Shown here one piece after another: positions 9,069 through 17,978 of a stretch of 64,000 nucleotides of DNA. Origin of the DNA: Mesorhizobium koreense. GTDB lineage: Bacteria; Pseudomonadota; Alphaproteobacteria; Rhizobiales; Rhizobiaceae. The DNA lies in NCBI RefSeq assembly GCF_031656215.1, contig NZ_CP134228.1, positions 3,615,001 through 3,679,000 of the forward strand. Direction: 5' to 3'. Position numbers and translations under genes: made by a program. The notes under the pieces are model-generated. The model was not told the DNA's origin and did not search any database. It worked only from the letters and a program-made list of their open reading frames with translations. Position 1 is the first letter of the stretch, and each line of letters begins with the position of its first letter.

Positions 9069-10211
9069 TTACCAGCCGCCGAAACGGGGCCAGAGTGCCC
9101 GGATGCTCGGATCGCCGCCCTGGACGACGTGATAGGCGGAATGCTGGGCTGCGGTGGCGCAGGCATGATTGGGCAGGATGCGCAGCCTGGTTCCGACAGG
9201 AAGCTCGGGCAACCGGGCCGCCGAACCTTCGCACATTCCGACGATCCCGTGCTCCTGGTTGGCATCGAGCACCAGGAGACCTTCCAGCACATTTCCCTCG
9301 ATATCGCACACAAGGCCGTATTTCTGGTCGATCGGTTGAGCAGCGGTTCCCCGGTCGCGGGATAGCGCCATCCAGCCTGCGTCGACGATCATCAGCCCCC
9401 TCTCCTTCTGGTGACCGATGACGGTGGTCAGCACGGAAAGGGCGATATCGTCCGGGGTGCAGACTCCGACCCCGGCCTGCACCAGGTCAAAGAACATCGA
9501 GACGCCCGCACGCACCTCCGTTACGCCAGGCAGATCGATATCGGACAGTGCGGTAGGAGTGGAACCAACGCTGACTACGGGCACTTCGTAGCCCGCCTTT
9601 CTGAGCCGGCTTGCCGCGGACACGACAGCGTCCCGCTCGCGCACGGCCCAGGCGTTGATCTCCTCGCGATTGCGGCTCGAATAGCTCGACCCGGCGTGGG
9701 TCAGGACGCCGCGTAATTTCGCGTCCGCAGCAAGGACAGCGGCGATCGCCGCAAGCGTCTCCCCGTCCTCCGGCGCGACCCCGCCCCTGTGGCCATCGCT
9801 GTCGATCTCAATGAGGGCTGGAATGCGCTCTTTCGATACCGCCGAGGCTTTAGCCACCGTCCTCCCCTGCTCGACGGAATCTAGGATCACGGAGAGGTCG
9901 GCACCTTTCCTGCGCAATTCGACCACCCTACCGAGCTTTGCAGGTGCGATGCCAACTGCATAGAGGATGTCCGTCAACCCGGCCGCCGCGAAGACCTCCG
10001 CTTCCTTGAGCGTCGAGACAGTTACGGGATGGGCCAGCGACGGCAACACGCGCCTTGTGACGTCTACGGACTTGGCCGTTTTCAGATGCGGGCGGTAGGT
10101 AACGCCCTTGGCGCCGATCGTCTCGTTGAGGCGACGAACATTCCTGTCCAACCTCTCGAGATCGAGGAGCAGACAAGGCGTCGCCAGTTGAAGGATGCTG
10201 TTTCCGTCCAT
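9069..10211 (-). CDS. D-threonine aldolase / D-serine dehydratase-like enzyme
   Basis: About 380 residues. The N-terminal alanine-racemase fold has the PLP lysine in RPHLKTAKS (about residue 44), and the C-terminal D-serine-dehydratase-like domain has the metal-binding His-x-Cys in PNHACAT near residue 350. Fold-type III enzymes with this layout cleave or dehydrate D-3-hydroxy amino acids using PLP plus a metal ion. The ATG at 10211 is preferred because GAGGTG lies six bases upstream; a GTG at 10220 is in frame but has no better site. It sits 10 bases after the oxidoreductase and upstream of ridA. Confidence 0.82.
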   Translation of the reverse strand: MDGNSILQLATPCLLLDLERLDRNVRRLNETIGAKGVTYRPHLKTAKSVDVTRRVLPSLAHPVTVSTLKEAEVFAAAGLTDILYAVGIAPAKLGRVVELRRKGADLSVILDSVEQGRTVAKASAVSKERIPALIEIDSDGHRGGVAPEDGETLAAIAAVLAADAKLRGVLTHAGSSYSSRNREEINAWAVRERDAVVSAASRLRKAGYEVPVVSVGSTPTALSDIDLPGVTEVRAGVSMFFDLVQAGVGVCTPDDIALSVLTTVIGHQKERGLMIVDAGWMALSRDRGTAAQPIDQKYGLVCDIEGNVLEGLLVLDANQEHGIVGMCEGSAARLPELPVGTRLRILPNHACATAAQHSAYHVVQGGDPSIRALWPRFGGW

Positions 10212-10221
10212 GATGTGCACC

Positions 10222-11217
10222 TCAATCTCGAGGAGTCAGGACGATCTTGCCCTGAACGCGGCCATGACGAAGCGCCTCCAGCGCTTCCGCGAAACGAGAC
10301 AAGGGTAGCACCTGGGAAATCAATGGGTTCAGTTTACCCTCCTCCCAAAGATGGAATATCTCCTCCTGGGCGGCACGGACCAGTTCCGGCGTGCGCTCGC
10401 GATAGTCCGACCATTGAAGGCCGGAAACCGCGATGTTCTTGACCAGAAGGTAGTTGGCCTTGATGGTGGGGATCGTCCCGGACGCGAAGCCGATGATCAC
10501 CATGCGTCCACGCCAGGCCATCGCACGCAGTGCGGCGGCATTGGCGTCGCCTCCGACGGGATCGATCACGATATCGCAGCCCTTGCCGCCCGTGACCGCA
10601 TAAACGGCCTCGCGCAGGCCGTTGTGAAGGTCCTCCATCGCCATGTCGATCACATGATCGCAGCCGATCCGTTTGGCCGCATCGACATTGTCCGCGCCGA
10701 GAGCACCTCCTATGACAACGGACGCGCCCAACGCCTTGGCAAGCTGGACCGCCGCCGACCCTATGCCGCCCGATGCCCCCAGCACGAGCACCGACTGGCC
10801 GGGGACGAAGCCCGCTCTTTCGATCAGTGCGAAATGGGACGTTTGGTAGACCAGCCCGAGGGCCGCGCCGACCTCGAACGGCATGGAAGAAGGCATCCGG
10901 AAGCAGGAGAGGGCGGAAACCCGGAGTTTCTGAGCATATGCGCCATACTCCACCTGGACGGAAACGGGATCATCGATCTTCAGTTCGTTTACGCCGGCGC
11001 CGACAGCCGAAATCCTGCCGGCTGCCGCCTTTCCCGGCGAAAACGGCAAAGGCGGTTTGACCTGGTATTTGCCTTCCATCACCAGGATGTCCGGAAAATT
11101 CGCCTCGCTTGCGGCAATCTCGACAACCACTTCGCCCTCTCCGGGAACCGGGTCGTCGACTTCGACGATCTTCGCCTGTTGCAGCGGCGCAAACCTCTCG
11201 ACCAGCACGGCCTTCAT
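10222..11217 (-). CDS. Zinc-independent quinone oxidoreductase, MDR family
   Basis: A 331-residue medium-chain dehydrogenase/reductase without the structural-zinc cysteines. The NADPH-binding fingerprint VLVLGASGGIGSAAVQLAKA lies near residue 145. Such enzymes reduce quinones, enones or enoyl thioesters. ATG at 11217 has GGGAG seven bases upstream; an in-frame GTG at 11223 overlaps a remnant's stop codon. In a CoA-ester catabolic operon it could act as an enoyl reductase or clear reactive enones; the substrate is unknown. Confidence 0.85.
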   Translation of the reverse strand: MKAVLVERFAPLQQAKIVEVDDPVPGEGEVVVEIAASEANFPDILVMEGKYQVKPPLPFSPGKAAAGRISAVGAGVNELKIDDPVSVQVEYGAYAQKLRVSALSCFRMPSSMPFEVGAALGLVYQTSHFALIERAGFVPGQSVLVLGASGGIGSAAVQLAKALGASVVIGGALGADNVDAAKRIGCDHVIDMAMEDLHNGLREAVYAVTGGKGCDIVIDPVGGDANAAALRAMAWRGRMVIIGFASGTIPTIKANYLLVKNIAVSGLQWSDYRERTPELVRAAQEEIFHLWEEGKLNPLISQVLPLSRFAEALEALRHGRVQGKIVLTPRD

Positions 11218-11219
11218 CG

Positions 11220-11399
11220 TCACTCTCCCGTCTTCTTTGTCTCGAGGATGTTGTCGCCGAGCAGTTCCGAATTGTGCCGGCCCAGGCGCGGAGCGATCGC
11301 GCTTGCTCTATTTACGCGGAAGGAAGATGCGGCTGGAACAGGCAAGAGGGTGGAGGAGTCGGGGGCGCCCAGCCCTGCCAGGACGCCTTCGGTCACGCC
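11220..11399 (-). pseudogene. 3' remnant of a CaiB/BaiF CoA transferase
   Basis: Reading the minus strand from 11399 to the TGA at 11222-11220 gives about 59 residues with the C-terminal signature of family III CoA transferases, including PVPAASSFRVNRAS followed by APRLGRHNSELLGDNIL. The intact paralogue at 17979 ends in a similar PPRLGQHQSEI. The rest of the gene is missing: upstream, the same bases encode the end of the 3-hydroxyacyl-CoA dehydrogenase-like protein. This looks like the tail of a second transferase lost by deletion. Confidence 0.7.
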
Positions 11400-12022
11400 T
11401 CGCTCCGCTTCTTGGCGACCACTGCACGCCGCGCCGGCATATAGGCGGCCTGACCGGTCATCTCGTGAATGGCGAGACTTATGTCATGATGGCGCGCAAG
11501 ATCACCCCGCACGACCCGCTCGATCAGGCCGTCAGGATAGCCAAGTCCCATCCGGCAAGTCATGTCCATCGCCTCGGCGGTGGCGAGACCTTCATCGAGG
11601 AAGCGCAGCGCAGCATTGTATTTCGGGCGGACCAACCGGTCGATGATACGGCCGGGCTGATCCGCGCATACCACCACCTCGAAGCCCGCGGCCTCGAACA
11701 TCAACCGCGCCGCTTCAATGGCCTCTTCGGAACTCTTCGGCTGGCGGACCAGCTCTACCAGATTGGTCGGTGCGTCCAGACCATTGCGGTAACGCGAGAA
11801 CCCCAGCACGTTCGAGCCTTCGTTGCCGGATTGCTCGCCCGTATGGACGCCGAGACACTCCGCGTCGAGTTCGACAAGGACGGCCGCACGGCTTGAATCC
11901 TCACACGGTTCGCCGCCGAGATGGATCAGGACCTCCGCGCCATGAACGGATCTGGAAAGGAACTCGTCGCCCGGAGGAAAGGACCTGCTCGGCCCAGTCT
12001 GGATGATTTCGTAATCCCTCAT
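11393..12022 (-). CDS. 3-hydroxyacyl-CoA dehydrogenase C-terminal-domain protein
   Basis: A 209-residue protein. Residues from about 95 onward match the C-terminal dimerisation domain of 3-hydroxyacyl-CoA dehydrogenases (PGRIIDRLVRPKYNAALRFLDEG, then MGLGYPDGLIERV), but the N-terminal half has no GxGxxG nucleotide-binding motif and looks like a degenerate Rossmann domain. It therefore probably cannot bind NAD alone. The ATG at 12022 has GAGG close upstream. It follows the complete dehydrogenase by four bases, so the two may form a heteromer. Confidence 0.75.
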   Translation of the reverse strand: MRDYEIIQTGPSRSFPPGDEFLSRSVHGAEVLIHLGGEPCEDSSRAAVLVELDAECLGVHTGEQSGNEGSNVLGFSRYRNGLDAPTNLVELVRQPKSSEEAIEAARLMFEAAGFEVVVCADQPGRIIDRLVRPKYNAALRFLDEGLATAEAMDMTCRMGLGYPDGLIERVVRGDLARHHDISLAIHEMTGQAAYMPARRAVVAKKRSEA

Positions 12023-12026
12023 ATCC

Positions 12027-12896
12027 TCACCCCTGCCGGGAATAGTCATAAAAGCCCCTGCCGGACTTGCGGCCGAGATGGCCCGCGGCCACCATGCGCC
12101 GCAGGAGCGGCGGGGCGGATGCTCGTGGATCGAGCGTAATGGGATAGAAGGCCTCGCAGAGACGGACCTGCGTATCGAGTCCGATAAGGTCGATCAGTTC
12201 GCACGGCCCCATCTTGTAGCCGAGCCCGGTCTTGATCGCCTTGTCGATATCGGCAGCGCTGGCAAGGCCCGCCTCGACCGCTCGGATGACGTCGTTGTTG
12301 AACGGCACGAGAAGCGCGTTGAGGATGAAGCCGGGCTTGTCCTGGGTCTCGACGGGATGCTGACCCGCTTTCAGCGTCCAGGCCCACGCCGCGTCGAACG
12401 TTTCATGGGACGTGTTGATGCCGCGCGACATCTCGATCAGCTTCATGAGCTGCGCGGGAAGGCAGAAATGCATTCCGACGACACGATCCTCGCGGCCGCA
12501 GCCGGATGCGATCTCGGTGATCGACAGGGTCGATGTGTTGGAGGCGAAAATCGTCTGCTCGCCGCAGATCCCGTTCAGTTGACGCAGCAGGTCTTGCTTC
12601 GTGGCGAGGTCCTCATAAACCGCTTCGATCACGAGATCCGCATCGGCAAGGTCGCCGAGATCGACGGTGGGCAGCATGCGCGCCAAGGCTTCCTGGCGCC
12701 CCTCCTCCGTCATCCGCCCGCGCTCGACCGACTTCGAAAAGAACATAGCCGCCTGATCACGACTGCGATCAAGGCCTTGCCGGGCAACGTCGTGGCAAAC
12801 CGTTTGGAAGCCCGCTCGCGCCGCCACCAACGCGATGCCTGCGCCCATCGTACCGCCTGCTCCGCAGATCGCGACTTTCCTGATGGTGGCATTCAT
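12027..12896 (-). CDS. 3-hydroxyacyl-CoA dehydrogenase (3-hydroxybutyryl-CoA dehydrogenase type)
   Basis: A 289-residue protein, the full length for the short monofunctional family. The NAD-binding motif is CGAGGTMGAGIA at 11-22, and the catalytic His lies in VVGMHFCLPAQLMKLIE (about 143). The C-terminal domain contains DKPGFILNALLVPFNNDVI. It oxidises 3-hydroxyacyl-CoA to 3-ketoacyl-CoA in beta-oxidation. Its ATG overlaps the TGA of the acyl-CoA dehydrogenase (ATGA). In this operon it would act on the ring-opened dicarboxylyl-CoA. Confidence 0.87.
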   Translation of the reverse strand: MNATIRKVAICGAGGTMGAGIALVAARAGFQTVCHDVARQGLDRSRDQAAMFFSKSVERGRMTEEGRQEALARMLPTVDLGDLADADLVIEAVYEDLATKQDLLRQLNGICGEQTIFASNTSTLSITEIASGCGREDRVVGMHFCLPAQLMKLIEMSRGINTSHETFDAAWAWTLKAGQHPVETQDKPGFILNALLVPFNNDVIRAVEAGLASAADIDKAIKTGLGYKMGPCELIDLIGLDTQVRLCEAFYPITLDPRASAPPLLRRMVAAGHLGRKSGRGFYDYSRQG

Positions 12897-14059
12897 CTTG
12901 TCAAGAAACTCCGTCCGATCAACTGCCGGTGAATCTGGTTGGTGCCTTCCCAGATCTGCGTGATCTTGGCATCGCGCATCAACCGCTCGGCGCGATAGTC
13001 GCGGCAATAGCCGTAGCCGCCATGAAACTGGACGCATTCGGTGGCCATCCGCATGGCGAGATCGGACGCCCTCAGTTTCGCCATCGACGCTTCCAGGCCG
13101 AAATCGGGTTCGCCGGCCTCCACCAGGTCGGCCACATAATCGATCCAGCGTTCCACCAGGGCCAGTTCCGTGGCGAGATCCGCCAGCGTGAACTGGTTGC
13201 CTTGAAATTCCAGGATGCGGCGACCTGACTGCGAACGGTCGTTCGCATAGGCGACCATGTCGTTGAACGCTGCCCGCGCTATCCCCCTGGCGTGGGCCGC
13301 AACGGAAGGGCGCGACTTGTTGAGCGAAGCCAGCAGAATTCCGAGGCCGTCGCCCGGATTGCCGATAAGATTGGCGCGCGGCACTCGAGCCCTCTCGAAC
13401 GCCAGGGCGCAGGTCGATGAGGCGCTGTGCCCCATTTTCCGCTCCTTGCCGATCACTTTGAGACCGGGCGTATCCTTTTCCATGACAAGGACGGATATCG
13501 CCTTCTTCGGGTCGTCGATCTCCGACCATTTCCCGAAAAGCAGAATGCGATCGGCGACATCGCCGTTTGTGATGAAGGTCTTCGAGCCTTTGACGACGAT
13601 CTCGTCCCCTTCCGGCGTGAAGCTCGTCTTCATGCCGGTTGCATCCGAGCCCGCGGTGGGTTCGGTAATGGCCAGCGCTCCCAGCCCGCCCTCGGCGATA
13701 CGGGGAAGGAGCCTTGCGCGCTGCTCGTTCGTTCCGAAGTCGATGAGCGGCTTCATGCCATGGAAGCTGGTGGCATATATGATGCCGGTGGAGGCACACG
13801 CCTCCGAGATGATCGAGACCGTTTCGAGATAGAGGCGAAAGCTCATCGGCGCGCCCCCATATGCTTCGGGCACGAAAATCGCATTCAGCCCGATCGAATT
13901 GAGCGCCTCGACATTGGCCCACGGAAATTCCGCGCTTTCGTCATAGCGCCCGGCGTTTGGAGCGATCACCTGTTCGGCTACCCGCCTCACCTGGTCGAGC
14001 ACAAGCCGCTCTTCCTCGTTCCACCTGCGGCTGGCATGAATGCGTTCAAGAAGCTTCAT
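12893..14059 (-). CDS. Acyl-CoA dehydrogenase (AliB-like by context)
   Basis: A 388-residue flavoprotein of the acyl-CoA dehydrogenase family. FAD/substrate-binding motifs ALAITEPTAGSDA and KTFITNGDVAD are present, and the catalytic Glu is in IWEGTNQIHR near the C-terminus; GGYGYCRDY is the usual FAD-contact region. It introduces a 2,3 double bond into an acyl-CoA and passes electrons to ETF. The start at 14059 overlaps the SDR stop by one base (TGATG). With CoA ligase, hydratase, SDR and a BadI-like hydrolase alongside, it would desaturate an alicyclic carboxyl-CoA. Confidence 0.87.
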   Translation of the reverse strand: MKLLERIHASRRWNEEERLVLDQVRRVAEQVIAPNAGRYDESAEFPWANVEALNSIGLNAIFVPEAYGGAPMSFRLYLETVSIISEACASTGIIYATSFHGMKPLIDFGTNEQRARLLPRIAEGGLGALAITEPTAGSDATGMKTSFTPEGDEIVVKGSKTFITNGDVADRILLFGKWSEIDDPKKAISVLVMEKDTPGLKVIGKERKMGHSASSTCALAFERARVPRANLIGNPGDGLGILLASLNKSRPSVAAHARGIARAAFNDMVAYANDRSQSGRRILEFQGNQFTLADLATELALVERWIDYVADLVEAGEPDFGLEASMAKLRASDLAMRMATECVQFHGGYGYCRDYRAERLMRDAKITQIWEGTNQIHRQLIGRSFLTR

Positions 14060-14763
14060 CAGTGCTTCATCCCCTGGCCGCCGTCGACATAGATCGTCTC
14101 GCCCGTGAGGAAGGCGATCTTTTCCGAAAAGATTGCCCCGACCAATCTGGCGACTTCGTCGACCGTTCCGGCCCGATGCAACGGCACACGTCGCTCGAGC
14201 CACTGGCGCACCTTCGGTCGGGCAAGGAACTCCTTGTTGAGATCGGTCTCGATATATCCCGGCGCGACATTGACCACGGATATGCCGTCATCCGCCCATT
14301 CGACCGCCATGCAGCGTGTCATGGCGGCGACGGCCGCCTTGGATGCGCAATAGGCGAGATTGTCCGGTACGCCCAGCTTGTCGAAGAAGGAGCCGATATT
14401 GACGATCGTGCCTCCCTTCCGGCCCAGGAAGGGATAGGCCTCTCGCGCGGTCACCATGACGGAAGTCGCATTGAGCGACATGACCGACTCGAAGTCCGTG
14501 GTTTTGAGCGAAGCCGTCGGGCCACCCATGTGCAGCCCCGCATTGTTGACAAGGCCGATCAGCGTAGCCGAACGGCCGATCTCCGCGAACGTTGCGGCCA
14601 CGGCTTTTTCATCGGTCAGGTCGCAAGCCACGCCCTCCCCCACCGTCGTCGCCCCCGAACGGGAAAGGCAGACGACATCGAAGCCGCGCCTGTCGAGATC
14701 CGCGGCGATGGCTGCGCCGATACCTTTGCTCGCGCCGGTGACGATGATGCGTTCCTCAGCCAT
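14059..14763 (-). CDS. Short-chain dehydrogenase/reductase (BadH-like role)
   Basis: A 234-residue classical SDR: TGASKGIG cofactor motif at 8-15, NNAG at about 79, catalytic Tyr and Lys in YCASK at about 141-145, and the APGYIETDL loop. By position between hydratase and dehydrogenase it would oxidise a 2-hydroxycycloalkanecarboxyl-CoA to the 2-keto form, as BadH does in cyclohexanecarboxylate catabolism. Overall similarity to BadH has not been tested. It overlaps the enoyl-CoA hydratase stop by eight bases. Confidence 0.85.
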   Translation of the reverse strand: MAEERIIVTGASKGIGAAIAADLDRRGFDVVCLSRSGATTVGEGVACDLTDEKAVAATFAEIGRSATLIGLVNNAGLHMGGPTASLKTTDFESVMSLNATSVMVTAREAYPFLGRKGGTIVNIGSFFDKLGVPDNLAYCASKAAVAAMTRCMAVEWADDGISVVNVAPGYIETDLNKEFLARPKVRQWLERRVPLHRAGTVDEVARLVGAIFSEKIAFLTGETIYVDGGQGMKH

Positions 14764-15526
14764 CCTGGAATTTGGCCTTTCTCTTCTGCTCGAAGGCGGC
14801 CATGCCCTCCTCGGCATCCGCCGTCTGGTAGGCCAGCGTGGAAAGGTCGGCCTCGATCCTTAGTCCGGCATGGAGCGGATTCTCCCACGCTCTCTGTACG
14901 GCCCGGCGCGCAAGGTTCAGGACAGGAAGGCTGTACCCGCAGAAAGATTGCGCGAACTCGGCCCCCGCGTCCGTCAGTGATCCGTCCACCACTCGGTTGA
15001 CGAGGCCGATGCCCAGCGCCTCCTCCGCATCCACCGTACGGCCGGTCATGATCATCTCCAGCGCGCGGCTTTCTCCGACCAGCCTTGGCAGCCTTTGTGT
15101 TCCGCCGTATCCGGGAACAAGGCCGAGTTTGATCTCCGGGAGTCCGAATTTCGCCTTCCGGGAGGCCAGCCGGAACGTGCAGGCAAGAGCCAGTTCGAGA
15201 CCTCCGCCGAACGCATAGCCATTGACGAGCGCGATCGAAGTTACCGGAAGATCATCGAGCTTGGCGAAGACCGACTGGCCGAGCTCGGCTCCCCGCTTCT
15301 GTTCAGACAGGGAACGATTGCGCAACTCCTTGATATCCGCGCCCGCGCAGAAAGCCTTTTCGCCCGCACCGGTGAAGAAGAGCGCGCGAATTTCAGGCCT
15401 GGCCGCCACCGCGTCTATCGCTTCTCCGATCTTCCGGATGATCGTGAAGGAAAGCGCGTTGAGCACCTCCGGCCGGTTGAGTGTGATCGTGGCGAAATCG
15501 CCATGAACCGCTAGTTCGACGGTCAT
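14756..15526 (-). CDS. Enoyl-CoA hydratase (BadK-like by context)
   Basis: A 256-residue crotonase. Both catalytic glutamates of hydratases are retained, in GGGLELALA and FGLPEIKLG, and the oxyanion-hole segments CAGADIKEL and YAFGGGLE are intact. It should hydrate an enoyl-CoA to a 3-hydroxyacyl-CoA. The ATG at 15526 overlaps the stop of the ligase (ATGA); a longer reading to 15661 lies inside the ligase and is discarded. It would act after the acyl-CoA dehydrogenase and before the SDR. Confidence 0.87.
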   Translation of the reverse strand: MTVELAVHGDFATITLNRPEVLNALSFTIIRKIGEAIDAVAARPEIRALFFTGAGEKAFCAGADIKELRNRSLSEQKRGAELGQSVFAKLDDLPVTSIALVNGYAFGGGLELALACTFRLASRKAKFGLPEIKLGLVPGYGGTQRLPRLVGESRALEMIMTGRTVDAEEALGIGLVNRVVDGSLTDAGAEFAQSFCGYSLPVLNLARRAVQRAWENPLHAGLRIEADLSTLAYQTADAEEGMAAFEQKRKAKFQDG

Positions 15527-17148
15527 TGCGCAGCCGCCTTCCGTTCCTGGTAGCGGATAGCGGTCGGCTGCAATTCGCCCTTGGCGACCATGGCGCTCAA
15601 TTCGCGTTTCAGGATTTTGCCGCTCGGCGTGAGAGGGAAGCTCTCCAGTCGCAGAAACCATTCCGGCATGTCGAATTTCGACAGCCCCTCGCGAGCCAGA
15701 TGGTCGAGCATTTCCTCGCCACCGATATCGCCTATGATTGCAATGCAGACGCGCTCGCCAAGGCGTTCATCCGGAATGGCGAAGGCGGCGGCCTTGGCCA
15801 CGCCAGCATGGGTCAGCGACAGCGCCTCGATCCGCGCAGGGTAGATGTTGTGACCGCCGCGGATGACGAGGTCCTTGAGCCGCCCTTCGATGGTCAGATT
15901 GCCGGCCTCGTCCAGAGAGCCGAGGTCGCCGGACAGGAACCATCCGTCCTTGTTGAAACTGCTCTCCGTCGCTAGCTGATTGCTGAAATAGCCGAGCATG
16001 AGGGCGGCGCCACGTCCTCCTATCTGCCCCGTCTGACCCGCGGCAAGAACCTTGTCGGGATCTTCGGTGTCGAAAATCCGGACCTCGTAGCCCGGCCCTC
16101 CCCGACCGCAGGTCGTGGTCCATATCCCGGCGGCATCGTCCGGATGCGTGTATTGGTGGGAGGAATTCTCCGTCATGCCATAGACGTTCTGTGGCGTGAT
16201 GCCCTGTCTCACGAAGGCTTCAGCCACGACCGTCGGGATCGGGGCGCCGGCCATGTAGAAAACCTTGACCGCACCGAGCGATGAAAGTCCCCTCGCCTTC
16301 TGCGCCTGAAGGATGTCCATGGCATGGGTCGGCACGCCCATGACGTAGGTGGCGGCGTTGGATACGATCCAGTCCAGCCGCTCGGTCCCGACCGGGGCAT
16401 CGTCCGTTACCAGAAAGCATCGGGCGATCAGCCATTGGGCGACGGCGACCCAGGCTATGTGATGCGAAAGCGGGCTCAGCGTAAGCAGGACGGCGTCCGG
16501 CCCCAACGCCCAATCGCGCACGAGATCACGGCCGTTGGCGAGAAGCGTGTTGGACGAATGCATGACGCATTTCGGCAGCCCGGTCGTTCCGGACGTGAAA
16601 GCCAGATAGGCGACGCCGTCCGGATTCCGATTATACGGGCGCTCGCTCAAATCGCCCGGCTTGGGAAAGTCTTCCGGCGTGTAGACCTTCCTGAGGAATG
16701 GCAGTTCTCCCAGCATCGCGTCGAAATCGGCTTGCGACCGGTCGGCGCCCCACCCCGCTTCCGTCACGAGGGCTGCGGAGCCGAGCGTTTTCAGCAATAC
16801 GATGATTTCGGCACAGGTGTAGGTGCGATGCAGCGACGGATTGCAGGCGATGCCTTCGCGGGAGCACGCCAGAAAGGCGATGATCGCCTCCGACCTGTTC
16901 GAAAGCCAAAGCGATACCCGATCCCCGGCGACCAGCCCCTGCGCGATGAGATCGTCGGCCATCGCATCGACCCGCAGCCGAAGGTCGGCCCAATCGAGCG
17001 TCGTTCTTCCATCGCGCAACGCCGGCTCACCCGGACGTTCCTCGGACGCTTTGACCAGAAGCGAGTAGAACGTATCTTCCCTCCACAGGCCCGCCTTGTA
17101 GAACGCCATGGCCTTGGCCGGTTCATGCAGGGTGAGAAAGGGACGCAT
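15523..17148 (-). CDS. AMP-dependent acyl-CoA ligase (AliA-like by context)
   Basis: A 541-residue ANL-superfamily ligase. P-loop-like motif FTSGTTGLPK, adenine-binding GMTENSS, hinge GDLGSLDEAGNL...GRLKDL, and the C-terminal catalytic lysine in PLTPSGKILKREL are present. It activates a carboxylic acid with ATP and CoA. The start at 17148 leaves a 7-base gap to the BadI-like gene. It supplies the CoA thioester consumed by the other enzymes; the CoA transferase at 17979 is an alternative activation route. Confidence 0.87.
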   Translation of the reverse strand: MRPFLTLHEPAKAMAFYKAGLWREDTFYSLLVKASEERPGEPALRDGRTTLDWADLRLRVDAMADDLIAQGLVAGDRVSLWLSNRSEAIIAFLACSREGIACNPSLHRTYTCAEIIVLLKTLGSAALVTEAGWGADRSQADFDAMLGELPFLRKVYTPEDFPKPGDLSERPYNRNPDGVAYLAFTSGTTGLPKCVMHSSNTLLANGRDLVRDWALGPDAVLLTLSPLSHHIAWVAVAQWLIARCFLVTDDAPVGTERLDWIVSNAATYVMGVPTHAMDILQAQKARGLSSLGAVKVFYMAGAPIPTVVAEAFVRQGITPQNVYGMTENSSHQYTHPDDAAGIWTTTCGRGGPGYEVRIFDTEDPDKVLAAGQTGQIGGRGAALMLGYFSNQLATESSFNKDGWFLSGDLGSLDEAGNLTIEGRLKDLVIRGGHNIYPARIEALSLTHAGVAKAAAFAIPDERLGERVCIAIIGDIGGEEMLDHLAREGLSKFDMPEWFLRLESFPLTPSGKILKRELSAMVAKGELQPTAIRYQERKAAAQ

Positions 17149-17155
17149 CGCGGCC

Positions 17156-17935
17156 TCAGTGCCCGAATTTCGAACTGTCGGGCTTGCGCCGCTCGGCAAA
17201 ACTGGCGGCCAGTTCTTTCGATTCTTTGGTATCGAGATACTGGCGCAGGAGCAGGTCGTGGGTGACGCGCGAAAGGCCGCTCACGCCGCCATGACGCGCA
17301 TTGAAAGCGGCCTTTATCGAGGCAAGGGCAAACGCGCCCCGATCGGCAACTTCCAGCGCGAACTCGCGTGTCTTCTCTGCGAGTTGATCATCGGGCACCA
17401 CCCTGTTTATCAGCCCCATCGCCAGGGCTTCCGCAGCCGTTATCTTCGGATTGGTGTACCATATCTCCTTGGCCTTCTTCTTGCCGACGAGATCTTCGAG
17501 GTACCAGGTACCGTAACCGGCATCGAAGGAGCCGACCATCGGTCCGACCTGCCGGAAGGTGGCGCTTTCCTTGGCGATCGTGAGATCACAGACGACGTGC
17601 AGCACATGACCGCCGCCGACGGCATAGCCATTGACGCTTGCAATCACAGGCTTCTGCAGCCGATCGATCGCTTCATACATTTCGAGCGCCGGAAGCACGC
17701 CGGCGTATAGCTTGCTGTCCTCCATCCCGTCCTTGCGGCCGCCGACGCAGAAGAATTTGTCTCCCGCCCCCGTCAGGACCACGACGCGCGTGCGCGTCTC
17801 GCGACGGATGTTTTCGATGCACTCCCGGATCTCATGGCACATGGTCTCGGTGAACATGTTCCCGTCGTCCGGCCGGTTGAGCGTGATCCTGGCGATCGGA
17901 CCATCCTCTTCGAACAGTATCTCGCTATAACTCAT
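17156..17935 (-). CDS. BadI/MenB-like crotonase: 2-ketocycloalkanecarboxyl-CoA hydrolase candidate
   Basis: A 259-residue crotonase with the sequence fingerprint of the DHNA-CoA synthase (MenB) / 2-ketocyclohexanecarboxyl-CoA hydrolase (BadI) subgroup rather than ordinary hydratases: FRQVGPMVGSFDAGYG at 127-142 and the KKKAKEIWY stretch just after. Asp138 matches the conserved Asp of that subgroup, and the usual hydratase Glu at the GGG site is replaced (GGGHVL). BadI opens an alicyclic 2-keto ring to give pimeloyl-CoA. The context has no menaquinone genes, and the ligase, dehydrogenase, hydratase and SDR expected before BadI follow directly, so ring cleavage is favoured. Confidence 0.82.
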   Translation of the reverse strand: MSYSEILFEEDGPIARITLNRPDDGNMFTETMCHEIRECIENIRRETRTRVVVLTGAGDKFFCVGGRKDGMEDSKLYAGVLPALEMYEAIDRLQKPVIASVNGYAVGGGHVLHVVCDLTIAKESATFRQVGPMVGSFDAGYGTWYLEDLVGKKKAKEIWYTNPKITAAEALAMGLINRVVPDDQLAEKTREFALEVADRGAFALASIKAAFNARHGGVSGLSRVTHDLLLRQYLDTKESKELAASFAERRKPDSSKFGH

Positions 17936-17978
17936 CGTTTCCTCTCGGTTTTCTGGCGCAACGCGGGATTGAGCGTCG

